A stretch of DNA of 64,000 nucleotides. Origin: Candidatus Limosilactobacillus merdigallinarum (GTDB taxonomy: Bacteria > Bacillota > Bacilli > Lactobacillales > Lactobacillaceae). The notes under the pieces are model-generated. The model was not told the origin of the DNA. It made no database searches and was given only the letters and a program-made list of their open reading frames with translations. How positions within the stretch are numbered: the first letter of the stretch is position 1; each line of letters opens with the position of its first letter. This document shows positions 60,725 through 64,000 of this stretch, piece by piece. Made by a program: the position numbers and the translations under genes. The stretch is taken from the NCBI GenBank assembly GCA_019114515.1, contig DXFH01000002.1, forward strand, positions 103,266-167,265. Reading direction: 5' to 3'.

Positions 60725-61363
60725 TTAGAAATGTGCTGTTAGTTTGTAAATTGGCTGGCCTAATTCACTAAATTTATGCTCATACTCCGTTTCAACATTA
60801 TGTTCAGCTTCTTCGCTGTTGTGGAGGTCGAGCCAAACACCATCAAACTGCATACCAAAGTTATTCATGCTGACCAATGAGAATTGGAAGAATCCCATAT
60901 TATCAGTCTTTAGTTCAATGGCTCCGTGTTCTTTTAAAATCTCTTGATAGCCACTTAAGAAGGTATGATACGTCAACCGACGCTTAGCATGCCGCTTCTT
61001 TGGCCAAGGATCAGAAAAATTCAAACACATCCGGTCAATGGAATGAGGCTCGAAAAAGTCGGTCAGATCCGCCCCATCAGCACAAACTAGCTGCAGGTTG
61101 GGCAAATCTTCTGGCAAGGCTTTTTTCAACGCAATCGCTGCAACCGTGTGTTCAACTTCCAGCCCGATAAAATTAATGTCTGGGTGGGCCTTAGCCATGC
61201 CAATGATAAATTGCCCTTTACCCATACCGACTTCCAGCTGCAGTGGCTGTTTCTTTTCAAAGCGTGACTGCCACTTGCCCTTTACAGCTGACGGATCCAG
61301 TACCATCTTTTCTGGATGATCATGCATTAATGGCTCTGCCCATTTTTTATGTTTAACTCTCAT
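60725..61363 (-). CDS. trmB: tRNA (guanine-N7)-methyltransferase
   Basis: TrmB makes m7G46 in tRNA. The 212-aa protein has SAM motif LEVGMGKGQFIIGMAKAHP, FIGLEVEHTVAAIALKK, and the catalytic FSDPWPKKRHAKRR stretch with LTYHTFL. The C-terminus includes TEYEHKFSELGQPIYKL. ATG with GGAG. It sits 12 bases after ecsB and may be cotranscribed. Confidence 0.97.
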   Translation of the reverse strand: MRVKHKKWAEPLMHDHPEKMVLDPSAVKGKWQSRFEKKQPLQLEVGMGKGQFIIGMAKAHPDINFIGLEVEHTVAAIALKKALPEDLPNLQLVCADGADLTDFFEPHSIDRMCLNFSDPWPKKRHAKRRLTYHTFLSGYQEILKEHGAIELKTDNMGFFQFSLVSMNNFGMQFDGVWLDLHNSEEAEHNVETEYEHKFSELGQPIYKLTAHF

Positions 61364-61375
61364 ATAGTTTCTCCA

Positions 61376-62560
61376 TTACAATTTTTTGATTCGATAATTC
61401 AAGTAGTAGTGTGTCAAAAGATAAGCTTCGATTATTGTTAAGACCAGGTTGATCAATACCAGTAACCAGTCTAAGTGCATCCCGATTGATGATAAAGACA
61501 ATAGGACGGCTACTATGAGCATCAGCTTCTGACTAATCTGCTTAAATGCCTGCAGCTTGGTATCAGATTCGATGGGGTAAACGTAAGTGAAGGCTATTTG
61601 ATCAAACCGGTAATAAAATGGCACCAGTTGAACAAAAATCAAGTAGACCATCAGCATCACCAGCAACGAATTAAGCCAGGCTACCGGGATAAAGAAAGCT
61701 ATCAGCAGGCCTAATAAAGTCAGGCGAAGAAGCAAGCCACTCACTTCGGTATTACGGACTAATCCCCGACTAAACAGATAAGCCCACGGGTCACTGCTAC
61801 CCAGCCAATTAATCAGACAGTCAGCCCAACTGCGCCGTTTAACCTGACCCTGAACACTAGGAACGTCCGTAAACAGGTTAAAGAAGCGGTATAGGCCCGT
61901 CATCCGGTCGCTTTCCAAACTAACTGCGTTACGCCAATTTATACGCCGTCCATGCACTCTTAAGTGTTGACAGATTGCATCAGCTGAACCCAATGCTAAG
62001 CCTAAAAATGGATTAATAAACCAGCACAGTATCCAAGATAATGCCGGCATCACCCAACTCATCCAACTAGAAACACCCTTGGGCAAAAACAACATCCTCT
62101 GCTGATAGATTAATAGGTTGGCTGTCTTTAAGCAGACCGCTAATAAAGCAATAGCGATGATATCAACGGTGGTTAAATGCATGACCACCATTGCTAATGG
62201 CAGAGGGATCATCACGCCAGCAAGGCCCATGATGATTGCCAGCCACCAGCTATAGGCATACGCCGACCGGAAATAGTCCGACATGCTGTCTGATTTTGGC
62301 AATAGAAAAACTGGATCGGCTTTTTTTAGTAAGCTGGCAACTCTGCCTAACTGGGCAAAAATAGTCAAAAAAATCACCAGCGCCCATTTAGGCCACCACA
62401 TTGACGGTTTAACCTGCGGCAGCATTTGAGAATAGCTGTATGCGAGTGCACCTAGGATAAAGAATAGTGCGATTACAAAATGGTCATTGAAAACCAGTCT
62501 CCAATACTTAAGCAACAACATAAAGTGACGCCGGCGCCGTTGTTCAAATAGTTTATTCAT
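61376..62560 (-). CDS. ecsB: ABC transporter permease EcsB
   Basis: A 394-aa permease with about eight to ten membrane helices (for example FVIALFFILGALAYSYSQM, WALVIFLTIFAQLG, IIAIALLAVCLKTANLL). The N-terminal RRRRHFMLLLKYWRLVFNDHFV is the EcsB pattern. In Bacillus, EcsAB affects secretion, competence and intramembrane protease function; the substrate is debated. ATG 62560 follows AAGGG and overlaps ecsA's end. Confidence 0.93.
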   Translation of the reverse strand: MNKLFEQRRRRHFMLLLKYWRLVFNDHFVIALFFILGALAYSYSQMLPQVKPSMWWPKWALVIFLTIFAQLGRVASLLKKADPVFLLPKSDSMSDYFRSAYAYSWWLAIIMGLAGVMIPLPLAMVVMHLTTVDIIAIALLAVCLKTANLLIYQQRMLFLPKGVSSWMSWVMPALSWILCWFINPFLGLALGSADAICQHLRVHGRRINWRNAVSLESDRMTGLYRFFNLFTDVPSVQGQVKRRSWADCLINWLGSSDPWAYLFSRGLVRNTEVSGLLLRLTLLGLLIAFFIPVAWLNSLLVMLMVYLIFVQLVPFYYRFDQIAFTYVYPIESDTKLQAFKQISQKLMLIVAVLLSLSSIGMHLDWLLVLINLVLTIIEAYLLTHYYLNYRIKKL

Positions 62561-63290
62561 GGGCATCACCCTTCGCTAATTGAAGGTAGATATCACTTAG
62601 TGAACCATCAGGATGGTTGCTTTGTGCCTGCAGTTCCTGTAAAGTACCAGCAATCTTAACCTGGCCTTCATTTAAGAGCACAAAGCGATCGCAGTACCGC
62701 TGCGCCGTATCCAAAACATGGGTCGACATCAGGATCCCGACACCCTGCTTTTTCTTTTCAGCAATCAATTGCAACAAGTCGTGCACTGCTAGTGGATCAA
62801 GGCCATAGAATGGTTCGTCAACAAACAGCATTTTGGCATCGGTCATGAATGCACAGACGATCATTACTTTCTGCCGCATCCCTTTTGAGAAGTCCGCTGG
62901 GAACCAATCTAGCTTGTTGTCCAGGCGAAACGTCTTTAACAGTTTTCGTGCGCGAACCCATGCCTGCTCATTATCCAAGCCATAGGCATTAATCGTCAAT
63001 TGCAGATGTTCACGCAGGGTTAACTCATCATACAAAATTGGTGTCTCTGGCACATAAGCAATTTGTTTTTTGTAAGCTGCTGGATCTGTCTGCAGGTTAA
63101 TACCATTCAATGAGATCGATCCGGAGAATGGCTGCAGCAAACCAATTAAATGATTGATGGTGGTTGATTTACCAGCACCGTTAAGGCCAATTAACCCCAC
63201 CAATTCGCCCGGCTGCACAGAAAAACTCACTTTATGCAAAACTGGGATTTTTGAATAGCCGCCGACTAAATCCGAAACTTCAAGTGACAT
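62553..63290 (-). CDS. ecsA: ABC transporter ATP-binding protein EcsA
   Basis: A 245-aa nucleotide-binding protein with Walker A GLNGAGKSTT near 37, Q-loop AYVPETPILYDELT, a relaxed signature FSKGMRQKVM, Walker B MLFVDEPFYGLDP and switch His STHVLDTAQ. Divergent from hit, exactly the Bacillus ecsA/hit arrangement. ATG with GGGAGC. Confidence 0.95.
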   Translation of the reverse strand: MSLEVSDLVGGYSKIPVLHKVSFSVQPGELVGLIGLNGAGKSTTINHLIGLLQPFSGSISLNGINLQTDPAAYKKQIAYVPETPILYDELTLREHLQLTINAYGLDNEQAWVRARKLLKTFRLDNKLDWFPADFSKGMRQKVMIVCAFMTDAKMLFVDEPFYGLDPLAVHDLLQLIAEKKKQGVGILMSTHVLDTAQRYCDRFVLLNEGQVKIAGTLQELQAQSNHPDGSLSDIYLQLAKGDAHE

Positions 63291-63416
63291 AGTATGCTCC
63301 CTTCTTTTTCCAGCTAATTATATCACAGGGATCTTTTAAACATTCTCACCATAGTCGTGACCATTTTGATTGCGTTATAATAACTTTATATGATTCTAAA
63401 GAAATGAGGCGGTCAC

Positions 63417-63842
63417 ATGGACGATTGTATTTTCTGCAAAATTATTAAGGGTGAAATTCCTAGTTACACAGTTTACGAAGATGATGTCGTAAAGGCATTC
63501 CTCGATATTTCACAAGTTACCCCTGGTCATACCTTGATGGTGCCCAAAAAGCACGTCCAAGATATTTTTTCCTACGATGATGAATTAGCTCAGGCCGTCT
63601 TTGCTCGTTTGCCAAAAGTTGCCCGGGCAATCAAAGCATCAAACCCGGAGATTAAGGGGATGAATATTCTGAATAACAACGGTAAAGTCGCTTACCAGTC
63701 CGTATTCCATTCACACATCCACTTAATCCCACGTTATGGCAACAATGACGGCTTCGGCATGAAATTCGAAGACCACTCTAAGCAGATGACTGATGAAAAA
63801 TACAAAGAAATTCAGCAGGCAATCGTGAACCAATTCAAGTAA
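63417..63842 (+). CDS. hit: HIT family nucleotide-binding protein
   Basis: A 141-aa HIT-superfamily protein. It begins DDCIFCKIIKGEIPSYTVYE with a zinc-type CxxC, and has the triad HSHIHLIPR (HxHxH). Members hydrolyse AMP-lysine, AMP-NH2 or related phosphoramidates. ATG with GAGG (in ATGAGGCGG). Next to ecsAB, as in Bacillus. Confidence 0.96.
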   Translation: MDDCIFCKIIKGEIPSYTVYEDDVVKAFLDISQVTPGHTLMVPKKHVQDIFSYDDELAQAVFARLPKVARAIKASNPEIKGMNILNNNGKVAYQSVFHSHIHLIPRYGNNDGFGMKFEDHSKQMTDEKYKEIQQAIVNQFK

Positions 63843-63859
63843 TAGGAAGACACAAAATC

Positions 63860-64000
63860 ATGCTTACAGAAGTAAAAAGTATTTTCCAAGTTGGCAAGCA
63901 AGTTCACAGTGAATTAAAGCAGCTGCACAACAATGCGCAAAAGCAAGCCCAAGCGTTAAGAGATCAATCTGGCTTTTCCATTCCAATAATTGAAGTTGAT
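63860..64000 (+). CDS. Unknown protein, N-terminal part (runs off right edge)
   Basis: The first 47 codons are open to the end of the window: MLTEVKSIFQVGKQVHSELK and onward, a charged amphipathic helix rich in Q, K and A, without membrane segment. ATG 63860 has AGGAAGA about nine bases upstream and begins 17 bases after hit, so the two are probably cotranscribed. In Bacillus the gene after hit is yhaH (YtxH type), but this start does not show that membrane helix. The family is unknown. Confidence 0.7.
   Translation, partial: MLTEVKSIFQVGKQVHSELKQLHNNAQKQAQALRDQSGFSIPIIEVD

Noticed and set aside
1-64000. CRISPR array, prophage, insertion sequence or defence island
   Set aside because: No direct-repeat/spacer periodicity, integrase, transposase or known defence gene was found; gene order is housekeeping throughout.

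Overview
The window is 64 kb of core chromosome from a low-to-moderate GC Firmicute. It is most likely a member of the Lactobacillaceae and plausibly Limosilactobacillus. This rests on Bacillus-like gene order reduced in the lactic-acid-bacterial way, strong GGAGG ribosome sites, many GTG/TTG starts, a DUF3042 gene next to miaA, an LQFF-extended L27 with its Prp protease, and an ArlRS-like two-component pair. Nearly everything is housekeeping. I see no prophage, transposase, CRISPR array, rRNA operon or antibiotic-resistance gene.

Layout. 1-12.5 kb is one long minus-strand block for cofactor, nucleotide, DNA-repair and isoprenoid functions: pepP, Asp23-family, nusB, folD, xseA, xseB, ispA, tlyA-like, argR, recN, then gmk, rpoZ, coaBC, priA. 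It is interrupted by one small plus-strand gene whose promoter carries a LexA/DinR box. 12.6-17.6 kb holds rplU-prp-rpmA, a TetR-family regulator, tRNA-Arg(TCT), two very small plus-strand genes and a three-gene operon of unknown function that includes a coiled-coil protein and a degenerate dUTPase-like protein. 18-26 kb holds glnA, miaA, DUF3042, rhodanese-like, glcK, yqgQ, rhomboid, 5-formyl-THF cyclo-ligase, rpmG and a class B penicillin-binding protein. 26-37.7 kb holds yfhO, greA, udk, pheST with a Phe T-box, an HxlR regulator, an HD protein, a TrmH-type methylase, acylphosphatase, yidC and a variant deformylase.

37.7-46.5 kb holds an inverted-repeat element, a sensor kinase/response regulator pair, rpmF-yceD-tmcAL and the ribosome-assembly/NAD cluster yqeG-yqeH-yhbY-nadD-yqeK-rsfS-methyltransferase. 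47-55.4 kb holds infC-rpmI-rplT behind an L20-type leader, the replication-initiation genes dnaI-dnaB-nrdR, then coaE-mutM-polA. 55.5-64 kb holds a BI-1 protein, murC, ytpR, thioredoxin-like, a transaldolase-family gene with repeated operator-like boxes, trmB, ecsAB, HIT and a truncated gene at the right edge.

The most promising undescribed signals are four. (1) A pair of about 110-nt intergenic elements (46792-46903 and 55593-55700) share sequence and a common fold with compensatory base changes. (2) A 152-bp element at 37711-37862 has long terminal inverted repeats and an internal palindrome. (3) The three-gene unknown operon lies at 15219-17583. (4) A small gene at 3482 is under a canonical SOS operator. 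Functions were assigned from motifs, length and gene order only; no database search was possible.
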